Shown piece after piece: positions 8,508 through 19,443 of a DNA stretch of 64,000 nt. The DNA is from Acinetobacter calcoaceticus. Its GTDB lineage: Bacteria > Pseudomonadota > Gammaproteobacteria > Pseudomonadales > Moraxellaceae. The notes under the pieces are model-generated. The model did not search any database and was not told where the DNA came from. It saw only the letters and a program-made list of their open reading frames with translations. The number at the start of each line of letters is the position of its first letter. The stretch's first letter is position 1. The stretch lies in the NCBI RefSeq assembly GCF_900520355.1, contig NZ_LS999521.1, positions 3,224,001-3,288,000 of the forward strand. Direction: 5' to 3'. The position numbers were made by a program, and so were the translations under genes.

Positions 8508-9347
8508 TTATTTACGCTTGTAGTAAAGACGCATATAGGTTTCTATCGGCTGATTATAAGTTGCAGAATTTGGGTCTTTATCTAGCACCCGTCGCATGGT
8601 TGAAGCTTTATTTGCTAAACGGTCATAATTAAATGTTGGATATTGCACATCCACAAAGGCATAACGGTTAACAGTTGCATCTTCCACATGGCGCATATCT
8701 GAATCTTTTAGGGCCAATAAGTCTTTACGTTGAGATTCAGGGACAGAAACAACAAATAATGTATTATTATCCCAAACCTCTTTAAAGCGATTTTCATCAA
8801 AACTGATATTCCCTAATGCAGGGTCAGCAACATAGACTCGTCCATCTTTATAAGCTTTATATACGACAAAATGCTTAAAACCAGCATAAGAAATTGGAAC
8901 AATCGCGGGCTGTCCAAGATTGACCAAATCTGAAAACTCGCCACGATATCCCCCACTATCCAAACCAATAGCAGTTACAAAGCGCTTCATATCAAGTAGT
9001 GAGAAGCTTCGGCGTTCAATAATCCGCTGATATTCACCATACTGTAGCAAGCCACTCATGGTCTGCTGCTCAGTCAAGCTGGTACCCACATAACCATTTA
9101 GAAGTGTAGTAAGCGCTGCTGAACCACAGCTATAGTCATATGCCTGTCGAACGATACCGCGAAACTGGTCTTCTACAGCAGGTTTAATCCTAACTGGTTC
9201 AATATGATTACGGCGAAAAGATAAATTACGTGAATCGGCAGTCTCTGTGTAATAAACAGTTCCTGGTGGCTTTTTTTCTATTTCGAAGGCTTCTGTCGCA
9301 AAGTAATATATCAATGCTGAGCCCAAAGCAATCTCTAACATAAGCAC
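8508..9347 (-). CDS. filB: FilB-like C39-family (double-glycine type) peptidase, FapD-like
   Basis: The 279-residue product has an N-terminal hydrophobic segment (about residues 3-17) that could be a signal anchor. A papain-like C39 domain follows, with catalytic Cys74 in YDYSCGSAAL, His159 in GFKHFVVYK and Asp175 in VADPALGN, all present. Unlike bacteriocin exporters it has no ABC transporter part. A stand-alone C39-like peptidase of this size is also the character of FapD in the Pseudomonas functional-amyloid operon. It probably acts in the periplasm on another fil product. There is no clear ribosome binding site before the ATG; the leader contains two short GC hairpins. It is the first gene of the filB-F run. 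Confidence 0.8.
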   Translation of the reverse strand: MLMLEIALGSALIYYFATEAFEIEKKPPGTVYYTETADSRNLSFRRNHIEPVRIKPAVEDQFRGIVRQAYDYSCGSAALTTLLNGYVGTSLTEQQTMSGLLQYGEYQRIIERRSFSLLDMKRFVTAIGLDSGGYRGEFSDLVNLGQPAIVPISYAGFKHFVVYKAYKDGRVYVADPALGNISFDENRFKEVWDNNTLFVVSVPESQRKDLLALKDSDMRHVEDATVNRYAFVDVQYPTFNYDRLANKASTMRRVLDKDPNSATYNQPIETYMRLYYKRK

Positions 9348-9360
9348 TTGTTCTAAATGG

Positions 9361-9406
9361 TGGCCTAACCGGCCTTATTCATTTTATTCTTAGAGCAATA
9401 GCTCTA
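9361..9406 (-). promoter_or_regulatory. Structured leader of filB (two small hairpins)
   Basis: Two inverted repeats stand between the candidate promoter and filB: TAGAGC-AATA-GCTCTA (9391-9406) and GGCC-TAACC-GGCC (9362-9374). The second lies about 15 nt before the start codon, where a binding site for the ribosome would be expected and none is obvious. Translation control is possible but unproven. Confidence 0.4.
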
Positions 9407-9474
9407 CATCCCTGTGTGTTGAAGATACCTTTTTTTTTTGTAAAAAACAGCTTTTTTTTAATCTTTTTGATGAA

Positions 9475-9504
9475 TGTATAGTTCTACTTTAATTAAAGTG
9501 TTAA
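9475..9504 (-). promoter_or_regulatory. Candidate promoter of filB-F with palindromic spacer
   Basis: On the minus strand TTAACA (9504-9499) and TATACA (9480-9475) are 18 nt apart. The spacer holds the perfect 12-bp palindrome CTTTAATTAAAG (9487-9498), an operator-like arrangement. Transcription would begin about 120 nt before filB. The surrounding 250 bp are extremely AT-rich, so a chance match is possible. Confidence 0.4.
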
Positions 9505-9600
9505 TTAACTCTCATTTTTAAATATCAGTAGTTTTAATACATCTATTATTTATATAATAATTTTATATTAAACAAATATATAAAATAATTTTCATTAAAT

Positions 9601-9633
9601 AAAAAAAAGCGCGTATTAAACGCGCTTTTTTAT
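9601..9633 (-). terminator. Intrinsic terminator between filA and filB
   Basis: Stem AAGCGCG-TATTAAA-CGCGCTT flanked by A and T runs, 15 nt after the filA stop. It separates filA from the rest of the cluster, so filA transcripts should largely end here. Confidence 0.85.
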
Positions 9634-9647
9634 TTTAAACTTTTAAA

Positions 9648-10499
9648 TTAGTGACCTGAGATTGTAATTGTAGAAGTACCTACATTCAAACCTTGAATTT
9701 CAACATCACCAATTGAAGCATTAGCAGCAGCACCTAAATGTACACCTTGTACATAAACATTCATGCCTTGTGCACTATTATTTTGGATTTTCAAGCCAGT
9801 TGGTACAACTGAAATATTAGCATCAACATCTAAGTTACCAGTTGTGTTACCTGCACCACGAACCATAACTTTATCTAAGAAGATCTCACCACCACCTGCA
9901 GCATCTTTAATACCGAAGTTAGATAATGTTAAACCACCTTGTAAGCTTGAATTTACTTTGATCATTGCGCCTTGTGGAGTCGAACCTAACTGAACATTTG
10001 CCGAAATCGCGCCTAAAGACAGGTCTAAACCAGAGATGATTTCAGTTGGAGTAGTTTCAGTAATACCACGTACCGCAGTAGTTGTATTTAAAGTACCAGA
10101 AGTACCCACACCAATAGAACCAACACTTACATCAACTGCACCAACATTTGCAGCAACATTTAAAAATGCGCCATTTGTACCTGAAGCACCAACGCTATCA
10201 ATTTTAAGATCTAACAAATTAGCAGTTTGATCAACCTGTGTAACAGATACACCGCTTACTACAATCGCACCAGCTGTTGCTGCAGCCCCTGTAATACCGG
10301 TAGCAGGATCTAAACCATCGTTGTCATGAATAAATACTTTATCGATAGTAATACCACCAGCGCCTAAAGCGATACCGATGTTAATACCATCTTGACCTGT
10401 AGCAGCGCTTAGTGCAGCATCGTCCATGGACTGCATTGCCATTGCATTTGCACTGATAGCTAAAGAAGAAACTAAAGCAAGTTTAGTGAATATTTTCAT
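9648..10499 (-). CDS. filA: FilA-like secreted Ala/Gly-rich protein
   Basis: The product of about 283 residues starts MKIFTKLALVSSLAISANA with a clear signal peptide. Next comes DDAALSAATGQDGINIGI, a sequence shared by FilA-type exported proteins often found as cluster openers. The remainder is rich in Gly, Ala, Val, Ile, Asn and Thr, has no cysteine after the signal and shows short alternating segments (VGAVDVSVGSIGVG, IGDVEIQGLNVG), suggesting an extended beta or beta-solenoid fold. The ATG at 10499 follows GGGAG by a normal distance; the GTG/TTG extension to 10520 is not needed. It has its own promoter and terminator. It is a good candidate for the main cargo of the fil export machinery, but that is inference. 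Confidence 0.75.
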   Translation of the reverse strand: MKIFTKLALVSSLAISANAMAMQSMDDAALSAATGQDGINIGIALGAGGITIDKVFIHDNDGLDPATGITGAAATAGAIVVSGVSVTQVDQTANLLDLKIDSVGASGTNGAFLNVAANVGAVDVSVGSIGVGTSGTLNTTTAVRGITETTPTEIISGLDLSLGAISANVQLGSTPQGAMIKVNSSLQGGLTLSNFGIKDAAGGGEIFLDKVMVRGAGNTTGNLDVDANISVVPTGLKIQNNSAQGMNVYVQGVHLGAAANASIGDVEIQGLNVGTSTITISGH

Positions 10500-10620
10500 T
10501 GAGCACTCTCCCAAGAGCATTTATTTTTTGACTTTAACCACTCTATTGTCTCAAGTTGCATTTTTCTTTATATGGCAACCGAAACTTCCAATCCTTGAGT
10601 AGTTTTGCTTAGCAATTACT

Positions 10621-10649
10621 AAATTACATCTACGTTACTTTTTGTTCAA
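10621..10649 (-). promoter_or_regulatory. Candidate promoter of filA
   Basis: On the minus strand TTGAAC (10649-10644) and TAATTT (10626-10621) are separated by 17 nt. Transcription would begin about 110 nt before filA. The 10521-10853 intergenic stretch also serves divergent pabB, for which no convincing promoter was found by eye. Confidence 0.45.
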
Positions 10650-10853
10650 CTAGTGTTGTGCATTTTTTGCCAACTACCCGACAAACGGTACACTCAATTT
10701 ATTTCACTTTTAGCCTCCAAATACAACCCAATTCCACACTAAAATTCGACTATTTTTTCAGCGAAAAGTACCTCACTTATAAGTCTCCTCCCTGATGATC
10801 CATAAGTTGTAGTAAACTAATATTTCCCTCATTAACTATTTTCTTATTTAAAA

Positions 10854-12212
10854 ATGTCTCAGTTAAAGAAAAAAATCTCATTACATAGTAAAAATGCTGC
10901 CGAGATTTTAAAAAATTTACAAGGATTAACTGGGCTCATTTATTTAAATGACAATAACAATCCTATTATTGGCTTTCTTCCTCAACAATACATTCTTATT
11001 CAAAATAAAAATGATTTATTTTTTCAGCGTCAAAACTTTAATGAATATAAAAATATATCAAAATCGAATCAGTTATTAGATTTTATTCAACTTAAAGAAA
11101 ATAATTTTAAAGAAAATAAAGATAGCGACTCGATAACAATTTTTAACGGTGGCTATATCGGTTTTATTAGTTACGATTTTGCTGCACATCAATTTATTAA
11201 TACTCAAACTCATATACAGCCATCTTTATTCTTAGGCCAATATCGTTCTTTTTTAAAATATATAGATAATGATTGGTATTTTTTTAGTGATGAAGTAGAT
11301 GCACTAGATCTATTCAAATACATTGAAATGAAATTAGAGAATTTTAATTCTAATAAATCTAGAAATATATTTGAATTAAAAACTTCTATTCAGCCAAGAT
11401 GGTCCAAAGAAAAATATTTTGAAGCTTTTAATAAAATACAAGAATACATTAAAGCTGGAGATTGTTATCAAATTAATTTAACCCAAGAATTTAAAGCCGA
11501 TTTTAAAGGATCCTTATTAAATAAAGCAGAAGATTTATGGAATCTTACTAATGCACCATATGCAGGTTATTTAAAATTAGATCAATTTGAATTATTAAGT
11601 TGTTCTCCTGAGCTTTTCATTGAATTCAATCAAAATAAACAAATTAAGACCAGACCTATTAAGGGAACCATGCCTCGATATGAGGATAGTGAAAAAGATT
11701 TTATTTCTAAACAAACTTTAAAAAACTCGAAAAAAGATCAGGCAGAGAATGTCATGATTGTTGATTTATTACGTAATGATTTGAGCATTTATGCCAATAC
11801 CGGGTCGGTAAAAACAACGCAATTATTCGAGATTGAAAGTTTTAATCAAGTACATCACATGGTAAGTGAGATCGTTGCGACTCTTAAAGATGATATTAAC
11901 CCTATGCAAATGTTGCTCTCTGCTTTACCAGGGGGATCAATTACAGGAGCCCCAAAAATTCGGGCAATGCAAATTATTGAAGAATTAGAAGAAGAAGCAA
12001 GAGGTGCATATTGCGGGACATTAGGTTACTTCAATTTTGATGGAACGGGTCGCTGGAATATTCTTATCCGTAGCTTTCAACAATATCAGAATCAGCTTTC
12101 TTTGTGGGCCGGCGGTGGTATTACGATTGCCTCAAATGCAGAAGCAGAATATCAAGAAAGCCTTGATAAAATCTCTGCCATGCTGAACTTAATGAACAGC
12201 ACAGCAGAATAA
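10854..12212 (+). CDS. pabB: Aminodeoxychorismate synthase component I
   Basis: The 452-residue product is a chorismate-binding enzyme of the folate pathway: it aminates chorismate to 4-amino-4-deoxychorismate with ammonia from PabA. Seen in the sequence are GDCYQINLTQEF, the catalytic lysine motif TRPIKGTMPR that separates PabB from TrpE (alanine there), the helix motif DLLRNDLS, and PGGSITGAPKIRAM near the C-terminus. Length is normal. The N-terminal half is visibly more AT-rich than the C-terminal half. There is no clear ribosome binding site before the ATG. Its stop is only 3 bp from the stop of convergent hisC. Confidence 0.92.
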   Translation: MSQLKKKISLHSKNAAEILKNLQGLTGLIYLNDNNNPIIGFLPQQYILIQNKNDLFFQRQNFNEYKNISKSNQLLDFIQLKENNFKENKDSDSITIFNGGYIGFISYDFAAHQFINTQTHIQPSLFLGQYRSFLKYIDNDWYFFSDEVDALDLFKYIEMKLENFNSNKSRNIFELKTSIQPRWSKEKYFEAFNKIQEYIKAGDCYQINLTQEFKADFKGSLLNKAEDLWNLTNAPYAGYLKLDQFELLSCSPELFIEFNQNKQIKTRPIKGTMPRYEDSEKDFISKQTLKNSKKDQAENVMIVDLLRNDLSIYANTGSVKTTQLFEIESFNQVHHMVSEIVATLKDDINPMQMLLSALPGGSITGAPKIRAMQIIEELEEEARGAYCGTLGYFNFDGTGRWNILIRSFQQYQNQLSLWAGGGITIASNAEAEYQESLDKISAMLNLMNSTAE

Positions 12213-12215
12213 AAC

Positions 12216-13301
12216 TTAAAGAATATCTTGTTTTAACGTTTGCACTAAACGCATATTCTGCTCATCAGTACCCACTGTAATACGCAAAAACTGATTAATA
12301 CGAGACTTATTGAAATAACGCACAATAATACCTTGTTCACGTAATTTCTGGGCGAGTTTGCCTGCATCATGGACTGAGTGTGAAGCAAAAATAAAGTTCG
12401 CTTTAGATGGCAAAACTTTAAAACCCAAGGCAGTTAATTCATCTACTAACTTTTCACGACTAGAAATAACTTTCTGTAGTTGTTCTTCAAAATAAGTCTG
12501 ATCTTCAAAAGAAGCTACCGCAGCCGCAATTGCAAAACGGTCAATAGGATATGAATTAAAACTATTTTTTACAGCTTCAAGCGCCGCAATTAAATGTGGC
12601 TGAGCGATTGCAAAACCAACGCGCAAACCAGCTAATGAACGAGATTTTGAGGTTGTTTGACACACAACCAGATTCTCATAACGATTTACTAAACTCACCG
12701 CAGACTCGGCACCAAAATCAACATAAGCCTCATCTATTACCACCACCCGATCTGGATTTGCTTTTAAAATTTGCTCTATATCTGGCAAATTCATTGCAAT
12801 ACTGGTTGGTGCATTAGGGTTTGTAATAACAATCCCACCATTTGGTTGTATATAGTCCTTAGCTTCTATCTCGAAATTCTCATTAAGTGGAATTTCTTTA
12901 GTTTTTGTTCCAAAGAACTGACTATAAACTGGATAAAAACTATAAGTAATGTCTGGATAAAGAATCGGTTCGTCTTGAAGAAAAAAAGCTTTAAAAATAT
13001 GAGCAAGTACTTCGTCTGAGCCGTTACCAACAAAAACCTGAGAAATCTCAATATTCTGTTGCTTAGCAATCGCTTGTTTTAAAGCTGTTGCATCTGGGTC
13101 TGGATATAAACGCAATGCATCAGCTTGATGGGTTAAAACAGCTTGAACTGCTTCAACTACTTTTGGTGATGGCGGATATGGGTTTTCATTCGTATTAAGT
13201 TTCAATAAATTCTGAATTTTAGGCTGTTCACCAGGAACATAAGGCTCTAATTCACGAACTTCTGGACTCCAAAAGCGCATTTGTGCTGTAGATAAAGTCA
13301 T
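12216..13301 (-). CDS. hisC: Histidinol-phosphate aminotransferase
   Basis: The 361-residue class-II aminotransferase converts imidazole-acetol phosphate and glutamate into histidinol phosphate. The N-terminal [11 protein letters not shown], the PLP-site segment [10 protein letters not shown] and the Schiff-base lysine in [15 protein letters not shown] are all present, with the arginine-bearing C-terminal [12 protein letters not shown]. It follows hisD by 69 nt. An intrinsic terminator lies just before its start, so its expression may depend on read-through or a separate promoter. Confidence 0.95.
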   Translation of the reverse strand: MTLSTAQMRFWSPEVRELEPYVPGEQPKIQNLLKLNTNENPYPPSPKVVEAVQAVLTHQADALRLYPDPDATALKQAIAKQQNIEISQVFVGNGSDEVLAHIFKAFFLQDEPILYPDITYSFYPVYSQFFGTKTKEIPLNENFEIEAKDYIQPNGGIVITNPNAPTSIAMNLPDIEQILKANPDRVVVIDEAYVDFGAESAVSLVNRYENLVVCQTTSKSRSLAGLRVGFAIAQPHLIAALEAVKNSFNSYPIDRFAIAAAVASFEDQTYFEEQLQKVISSREKLVDELTALGFKVLPSKANFIFASHSVHDAGKLAQKLREQGIIVRYFNKSRINQFLRITVGTDEQNMRLVQTLKQDIL

Positions 13302-13312
13302 GGTCTTATCTC

Positions 13313-13338
13313 AAAAAAGGGCTGAAAATCAGCCCTGA
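13313..13338 (-). terminator. Terminator-like hairpin between hisD and hisC
   Basis: On the minus strand AGGGCTGA-TTT-TCAGCCCT is followed directly by six T residues, and the hisC ATG comes 13 nt after them. A complete intrinsic terminator so close to the next gene suggests deliberate reduction of downstream expression. Confidence 0.8.
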
Positions 13339-13370
13339 GTAATAATTAAAACACTACAAGGTTTATAAGC

Positions 13371-14660
13371 TTATTGATAACGATAGCGTGCTGAGCGTGC
13401 GTGGGCATCTAAGTTCTCTTGAACAGCTAATATGTCGGCTGTTTTAGCTAAGGTTTTAACCCCATCTTTCGAACACATAATTAGGCTTGAGCGTTTTTGA
13501 AAGTCATAAACGCCTAATGGAGAAGAAAAACGAGCAGTTCCAGATGTCGGCAATACATGATTTGGGCCCGCACAATAGTCACCGATTGCTTCAGGTGTAT
13601 AACGCCCCATGAAAATTGCTCCAGCATGACGAATATCTTCGCTCATCGCTTCGGCATCATCTAGGCATAGTTCCAAATGCTCTGGTGCAACCTGATTAAT
13701 CAACTCAATTGCTTCTGCACGGTCTTTGACTAATACCAAAGCACCACGGTTTTCAATTGAAGTTCGCGCAATATCTGCCTTTGGCAGTTCATTTAAATGC
13801 TTTTCAATTGCCAACTCTACTTCATTGAACAAAGCTTCATCTGGAGTTATGAAAATAGCTTGAGCAACTGTGTCATGTTCAGCTTGGGATAAAACGTCCA
13901 TTGCTAACCAATCTGCATTATTCTCACCTTCTGCATATACTAAAATTTCAGAAGGTCCAGCAATCATATCGATGCCGACTTGACCAAATACAGCACGTTT
14001 AGCAGCTGCTACAAAACGATTCCCTGGCCCAGTAATTTTATCTACAGCCGGAATTGTCTGTGTACCATAAGCTAAAGCTGCTACGGCCTGCGCGCCACCA
14101 ATGGTAAAAACTCGGCTAACTCCCGCAAGGTAAGCTGCCGCAAGAACCAATGGGTTTAATTCACCATTTGGTGCTGGCACAACCATAATAATTTCAGGCA
14201 CACCCGCTACATGAGCAGGTACAGCATTCATTAGAACTGAAGATGGATAAGAGGCCAAACCACCAGGCACATAAATACCGACACGGTCTAGGGGCGTAAC
14301 TTTTTGCCCTAATGTATTGCCCAACTCATCTATATAAGTCCAGCTATCTTGTTTCTGAGCTTCGTGAAATGTACGAATACGCTTTGCTGCTAACTCTAGA
14401 GCATCACGAATTTCTGGGCTTAAACTGTCAAAAGCAGTTTTAAGTTGTTCTTGAGATAATTCTAAATCTGAAAATTGATGCGCAGGATGTCGATCGAACT
14501 GTTGAGTAAGCTTTAAAACATGATCATCTCCATGCTGACGAACATCAGCAATAATTTGATCTACTGTTTGCACTAAATTAAGATCATTCACAGTTTCGAA
14601 TGCTAAAAGCTCAGCAAAAACCTGTTTGAAGTTCTGATCTTGAGTCGATAAACGTCGCAT
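13371..14660 (-). CDS. hisD: Histidinol dehydrogenase
   Basis: The product of about 429 residues catalyses the last two steps of histidine synthesis, histidinol to histidine with two NAD. Family motifs are seen: [24 protein letters not shown], the zinc and catalytic region [26 protein letters not shown], and the paired residues of PEHLELC. An ATG at 14660 (MRRLSTQD) is preferred; the frame could extend to a GTG at 14672, which lies inside one arm of a large inverted repeat. It follows hisG by about 106 nt. Confidence 0.95.
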   Translation of the reverse strand: MRRLSTQDQNFKQVFAELLAFETVNDLNLVQTVDQIIADVRQHGDDHVLKLTQQFDRHPAHQFSDLELSQEQLKTAFDSLSPEIRDALELAAKRIRTFHEAQKQDSWTYIDELGNTLGQKVTPLDRVGIYVPGGLASYPSSVLMNAVPAHVAGVPEIIMVVPAPNGELNPLVLAAAYLAGVSRVFTIGGAQAVAALAYGTQTIPAVDKITGPGNRFVAAAKRAVFGQVGIDMIAGPSEILVYAEGENNADWLAMDVLSQAEHDTVAQAIFITPDEALFNEVELAIEKHLNELPKADIARTSIENRGALVLVKDRAEAIELINQVAPEHLELCLDDAEAMSEDIRHAGAIFMGRYTPEAIGDYCAGPNHVLPTSGTARFSSPLGVYDFQKRSSLIMCSKDGVKTLAKTADILAVQENLDAHARSARYRYQ

Positions 14661-14667
14661 CAATTTA

Positions 14668-14721
14668 CCCACAAGGCGAAAAAGAAAAAGTAAGTTTACT
14701 CTTTTTCTAAGCGCTTGTGGG
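14668..14721 (-). promoter_or_regulatory. Long imperfect hairpin in front of hisD
   Basis: The outer arms CCCACAA (14668-14674) and TTGTGGG (14715-14721) enclose the inner arms AGAAAAAG (14683-14690) and CTTTTTCT (14701-14708). The hairpin ends 7 nt before the hisD ATG and its outer arm covers the only G-rich stretch that could bind the ribosome. A role in hisG/hisD balance or translation is inferred. Confidence 0.55.
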
Positions 14722-14766
14722 CATCATCTAGCTTAACTATTGCAAAAGCATGATGGGAAATTGCTT

Positions 14767-16712
<1,946 letters not shown>

Positions 16713-16964
16713 TTAAGCTCCGAAAAGGCTTGCTTTACGCCATTCATCTTTGGTCATTGCACGAATTGTTACTGCGTGAACTTCCCCACTTGCAATATAA
16801 GTATTTAATGGTGCATAAACTAATTGTTGACGAGCCACTGTACGCTTACCTTCAAATTGATCATCCACAATACGGAGGTCAAATTTTCCAGCCTGTCCGC
16901 TCACCGCTACTTCCGCTACTGGGAAAGCTTCTTTTAAAATTTGAGTGAGCTGTTCACTATTCAT
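16713..16964 (-). CDS. ibaG: BolA-family protein (IbaG/YrbA-like)
   Basis: The product of about 83 residues is of the BolA fold, with the conserved RTVARQQLVYAPL segment and the C-terminal VHAVTIRAMTKDEW containing a metal-ligand histidine. IbaG-type BolA proteins bind monothiol glutaredoxin with a [2Fe-2S] cluster. They commonly sit directly in front of murA, as here. The ATG at 16964 follows AGAGG at normal spacing; a GTG at 16982 would add six residues. Confidence 0.88.
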   Translation of the reverse strand: MNSEQLTQILKEAFPVAEVAVSGQAGKFDLRIVDDQFEGKRTVARQQLVYAPLNTYIASGEVHAVTIRAMTKDEWRKASLFGA

Positions 16965-17054
16965 TGCAAAGACCTCTGACACACCTAAGGGGTAAAACGG
17001 AGTATTTTACTATAACTTTTTCCAAGAATTCAGTACGTGTTTCTATTTTATCAA

Positions 17055-17084
17055 TAAAAAAGAGGCTATCTTTCAAGCCTCTCT
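17055..17084 (-). terminator. Terminator after hpf
   Basis: Stem AGAGGCT-8 nt-AGCCTCT followed on the minus strand by six T residues. It ends the rpoN-hpf unit 18 nt after the hpf stop. Confidence 0.85.
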
Positions 17085-17101
17085 TAGTTTCACAAAACTT
17101 A

Positions 17102-17440
17102 TTAAACAGAAACAGTAACTTGCGAATAAGTACATTGCATTTTACGATATCTTAATAATTGTTTTTTTAATTTTTCAGTCAATTTTTTAATTGAAGTATA
17201 CATATCATCAGCGGTTGCCTGAGCAAACAACTCAACCCCAGGCAATCTTACGATAGCCTCTGCAACATGATTTGAACTGCCCTTATGAGAGCGCTTATCA
17301 ATTTGATGATCTTTCGTTAATTTAATCTGCATACTGTTCACCTGATCTAGGTGTTTCGTTAATTGATTAAATTTTGATTTAATATTTTCTTCTATAGCTG
17401 GTGTAATTGCTAAATGATGTCCACGAATCGTTATTTGCAT
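17102..17440 (-). CDS. hpf: Ribosome hibernation-promoting factor (short HPF)
   Basis: The 112-residue product begins MQITIRGHHLAITPAIEENI, typical for HPF/YfiA proteins that bind the 30S subunit at the A and P sites and promote 100S dimers in resting cells. The ATG at 17440 has GGTGAGG just upstream, so the longer frame to 17503 is rejected. It lies 167 nt after rpoN, the usual neighbour. The following enteric genes ptsN-rapZ-ptsO are not here; rapZ and the HPr-like gene are 45 kb away. Confidence 0.93.
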   Translation of the reverse strand: MQITIRGHHLAITPAIEENIKSKFNQLTKHLDQVNSMQIKLTKDHQIDKRSHKGSSNHVAEAIVRLPGVELFAQATADDMYTSIKKLTEKLKKQLLRYRKMQCTYSQVTVSV

Positions 17441-17607
17441 AATTCTATCCCTCACCTTTTTTAGGTTATTTAAAGAAGAACCAAAACGATTTAATGCTAT
17501 CAAAAAGAAACTTAGAACAATTAAACCATTTTAGCGACTCCTCTTGGTGAAATTAAAATTTCATTATTTCGTAATAATGAATCTTTAGAATAGCCATACT
17601 TCAAAAT

Positions 17608-19056
17608 TCAGATCAAGACTTTTCTTTCAGACGATGAAGGAATATGTAACGATTCTCGATATTTTGCGACTGTTCTTCTTGCTACTTCAATTCCCTCATC
17701 TTTTAATAATGTAGCAATTACATTATCTGACAAAGGTTTACGCGGATTTTCACTTGCTACCAGCTTTTTAATCATTGCACGAATAGCAGTGGAAGAAGCC
17801 TCTCCTCCAGAGGTAGTACCTACATGACTAGAGAAAAAATATTTCAACTCAAAAAGGCCACGTGGGGTAAGCATATACTTATTTGTGGTTACGCGAGAAA
17901 CTGTAGACTCATGCAATTCCACTTCTTCAGCAACATCTCGAAGAACCAGCGGTTTCATTGCTTCAGCACCTATTTCCAAAAAAGATTTTTGATGCTCAAC
18001 AATACAGGACGCCACTTTTAATAGCGTTTTATGTCTTTCATCAATACTTTTAATAAAGTTTTTTGCTTCAAGCATCTGATTACGTAAATATAAATTGTCT
18101 TCACTTTGATCTGCTCTACGAATCATACTAGAGTAAAAAGTATTAATTCTTAGTTTAGGTAATATATCTGGGTTTAGTTGAACCTGCCAATGCAAATCTT
18201 TTTTAGAAACCACTACATCGGGAATTTGATAATCTGATTCTTGTTTATCAAAGTCCATCCCTGGATACGGTTTCAATGTTTTTAAAAGATTGATTGCAAA
18301 CTTCAATTGATCTTTCGTTAGACCTGTCTGCTTGAGTAATTTATTTAGATCATTTGCTATTAAAAGTTCATAATGTTGCAATAGGCTTTTTGCCTCGTTG
18401 AGATATTCAACGTCTTTCGATAAAAATTCGAGCTGTATTTTTAAACATTCTGCTAAATTACGTGAACCGATTCCTAATGGATCAAGTCTTTGAATATGCT
18501 TTAAAACAACCAAAACTTCATCTTCTTCTATCTCTTCTTCAATATCCATTTCATCCAATAATTGCTGTGATGCTAAAATGATTTCCTCTAATTCAGCATC
18601 CAAGAATCCTTTATCATCTAATGCATCAACAATACAGTAAGCAATTAATTGATCTATTTTAGAAAAGTGTAGAAGATTAACCTGTTCTAAAATATGTTCT
18701 TTTAAAGATAATTGAACTTGGCGATTATCCTCTCGCTCTTCAAACTCTGGAGTTGCCAAAGCGGTTGATTGATGAGTATAAATATCATCCCAGTCAGTAT
18801 CGACTGGTAAATCATCAGGCAAATGATTTGCATTTAATTCAGTTGTTAAGTCATCTGACTCTTTACTTTCTAATGTAGACAGACTTTCTATTAATGTTTC
18901 TTCTTCTATTTTTTCAAGTAAGGGATTACTATCTAGTTGGATCTGAATTTCCTGTTCAAGCTCTAAACTAGAGAGTTGTAACAAACGAATCGCCTGCTGC
19001 AATTGAGGTGTTAACGATAGAGAATTCGCAACTTTCAACCCAACAGATAATTTCAT
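17608..19056 (-). CDS. rpoN: RNA polymerase sigma-54 factor
   Basis: The 482-residue product has the three regions of sigma-54. Region I is glutamine/leucine rich (LTPQLQQAIRLLQLSSLELEQ) and binds enhancer proteins. Region II is acidic, with many Asp/Glu. Region III contains the core and DNA-binding parts, with the RpoN box ARRTVAKYRE near the C-terminus. It directs nitrogen and related regulons. It is followed by hpf and preceded by the rRNA operon terminator; the roughly 340 bp in front are AT-rich with no promoter I can name. Confidence 0.97.
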   Translation of the reverse strand: MKLSVGLKVANSLSLTPQLQQAIRLLQLSSLELEQEIQIQLDSNPLLEKIEEETLIESLSTLESKESDDLTTELNANHLPDDLPVDTDWDDIYTHQSTALATPEFEEREDNRQVQLSLKEHILEQVNLLHFSKIDQLIAYCIVDALDDKGFLDAELEEIILASQQLLDEMDIEEEIEEDEVLVVLKHIQRLDPLGIGSRNLAECLKIQLEFLSKDVEYLNEAKSLLQHYELLIANDLNKLLKQTGLTKDQLKFAINLLKTLKPYPGMDFDKQESDYQIPDVVVSKKDLHWQVQLNPDILPKLRINTFYSSMIRRADQSEDNLYLRNQMLEAKNFIKSIDERHKTLLKVASCIVEHQKSFLEIGAEAMKPLVLRDVAEEVELHESTVSRVTTNKYMLTPRGLFELKYFFSSHVGTTSGGEASSTAIRAMIKKLVASENPRKPLSDNVIATLLKDEGIEVARRTVAKYRESLHIPSSSERKVLI

Positions 19057-19397
19057 ATATTTCAGATTCCATTAAACAAGCAAAAATCATGCCTATTCAA
19101 TATTTATAACATATAGTTTCTATTTATCATATATATCAGTTTAAAATTTTCAGAAGAAAAAATAGTATTTTTAAATTAAAAAGCCTTACAACAGAATAAT
19201 GTTATTGAATTAATTTTTAAAAATATGTCCTCAAACAATTATAAATTTCTTTTTATTGTTGGGTATTTAAATCTTGCACCGCGATAATTTTGAACTGCAT
19301 AGGTAGAAGCTCAATTTTAATTGCTCATATCATAAGCAAAGATCGAAATAATATGCAGTATTTTTAATGAAAACCACTCTAATGGTTATTTCCAAGC

Positions 19398-19434
19398 ATA
19401 AAAAAACACCCCCAACATCAGTTGAGGGTGTTTA
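19398..19434 (-). terminator. rRNA operon terminator
   Basis: On the minus strand AAACACCC followed by CAAC-TGAT-GTTG and GGGTGTTT, then a run of seven T residues. It lies 10 nt past the 5S gene and ends the rRNA operon. Confidence 0.92.
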
Positions 19435-19443
19435 GAATAATGA

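Noticed and set aside
2323..10520. Chaperone-usher or type IV pilus operon
   Set aside because: No usher, chaperone, pilin or prepilin features in any of the six genes, despite the common label.
16983..17101. Possible small RNA between hpf and the BolA-family gene
   Set aside because: Only the hpf terminator is present; no promoter visible.
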